Positions 5,816-6,071 of a DNA stretch of 6,071 nt are shown here, in pieces. The notes under the pieces are model-generated. The model was not told where the DNA came from. It did no database searches and saw only the letters and a list, made by a program, of their open reading frames with translations. Position 1 is the stretch's first letter; every line of letters begins with the position of its first letter. Both the position numbers and the translations under genes were made by a program. Source of the DNA: Actinomycetota bacterium (lineage in GTDB: Bacteria; Actinomycetota; Acidimicrobiia; Acidimicrobiales; Iamiaceae); the NCBI GenBank assembly GCA_018268545.1, contig JAFDWI010000228.1:1-6071 (forward strand), in the 5' to 3' direction.

Positions 5816-6071
5816 ATGGCGACGACGGTGTTCGAGAACCTCGATGAAGTGCGCGCCGCGGTCGGGCGCCACCTGGGTTTCAGCGACTGGGAGGAGGTGA
5901 CCCAGGATCGTGTGAACCTGTTCGCCGACGCGACGGGTGACCACCAGTGGATCCACGTCGACGTCGATCGGGCCAAGGCCGAGTCACCCTTCGGAGGGCC
6001 GATCGCACACGGTTACCTGACCCTGTCGATGTCGAACGAGTTCCTGCCTGGAATCGTCGAGGTCCGGGGGA
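5816..6071 (+). CDS. MaoC-type enoyl-CoA hydratase, Rv0130-like (3' end missing)
   Basis: The first 85 codons of a gene that runs off the right edge; members of this family are usually about 150 residues. The hydratase-2 signature FADATGDHQWIHVD is at residues 36-49. Asp42 and His47 are in the positions of the catalytic pair of single-hotdog R-specific hydratases such as M. tuberculosis Rv0130 (HtdZ), and the conserved GPIAHGYLTL follows at 60-69. The enzyme would add water to a trans-2-enoyl-CoA to give the (R)-3-hydroxyacyl-CoA. In this context it could hydrate the product of the FadE30-like enzyme, but the family has many substrates, so a general fatty-acid role is equally open. The ATG at 5816 matches the expected family N-terminus and lies 10 bp after the preceding stop. 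Confidence 0.9.
   Translation, partial: MATTVFENLDEVRAAVGRHLGFSDWEEVTQDRVNLFADATGDHQWIHVDVDRAKAESPFGGPIAHGYLTLSMSNEFLPGIVEVRG

Noticed and set aside
3376..5976. Long minus-strand open frames (3376-4674 and 4885-5976) and plus-strand off-frame ones across the c-di-GMP gene
   Set aside because: These are shadows of the strongly biased codons of the 779-residue gene. The translations are Arg-rich and low in complexity, with no motif.

Overview
The window is high-GC DNA with strong codon-position bias, five closely spaced plus-strand genes and weak or missing Shine-Dalgarno sequences at several starts. Together with protein families best known from steroid-degrading mycobacteria and rhodococci, this points to an actinomycete (Actinomycetota). 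A less-studied lineage such as Acidimicrobiia is possible, but I cannot fix the genus. All family assignments come from recognising motifs and remembered homologues, not from a search.

Layout. Positions 3-161 are probably the last codons of an upstream membrane protein. Positions 162-355 are intergenic and hold a good promoter (TTGGGG, 18 bp, TAGAAT) with a near-perfect 25-bp palindrome over the -10 box, which looks like a repressor operator. Then come an NAD-type short-chain dehydrogenase (SDR) resembling M. tuberculosis Rv3548c (356-1264), an acyl-CoA dehydrogenase resembling FadE30 (1290-2495), a 140-bp gap filled by a long interrupted dyad (2537-2602), and an SDR that closely matches IpdF/Rv3559c (2636-3421). 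A 779-residue PAS-GAF-GGDEF-EAL cyclic-di-GMP protein follows (3466-5805), and a MaoC-type enoyl-CoA hydratase is cut by the window end (5816-6071).

How the genes fit together. FadE30 and IpdF belong to the late steroid pathway that degrades the C and D rings (the HIP-CoA branch, controlled by KstR2 in mycobacteria). FadE30 supplies the acyl-CoA dehydrogenation, the MaoC protein could supply hydration, and the first SDR could supply 3-hydroxyacyl-CoA oxidation. Only a thiolase is then missing from a beta-oxidation round, and IpdF acts on the ring hydroxyl afterwards. The regulatory sites seen here do not resemble the KstR2 box, so control is probably by another, perhaps TetR-type, regulator. 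The c-di-GMP gene in the middle has a degenerate GGDEF motif (SADEF) but an intact EAL site, so it is most likely a phosphodiesterase. Its position among catabolic genes and its acidic Asp-Ala repeat are the least ordinary features of the window.

I see no mobile element, CRISPR array, tRNA, rRNA or phage gene.
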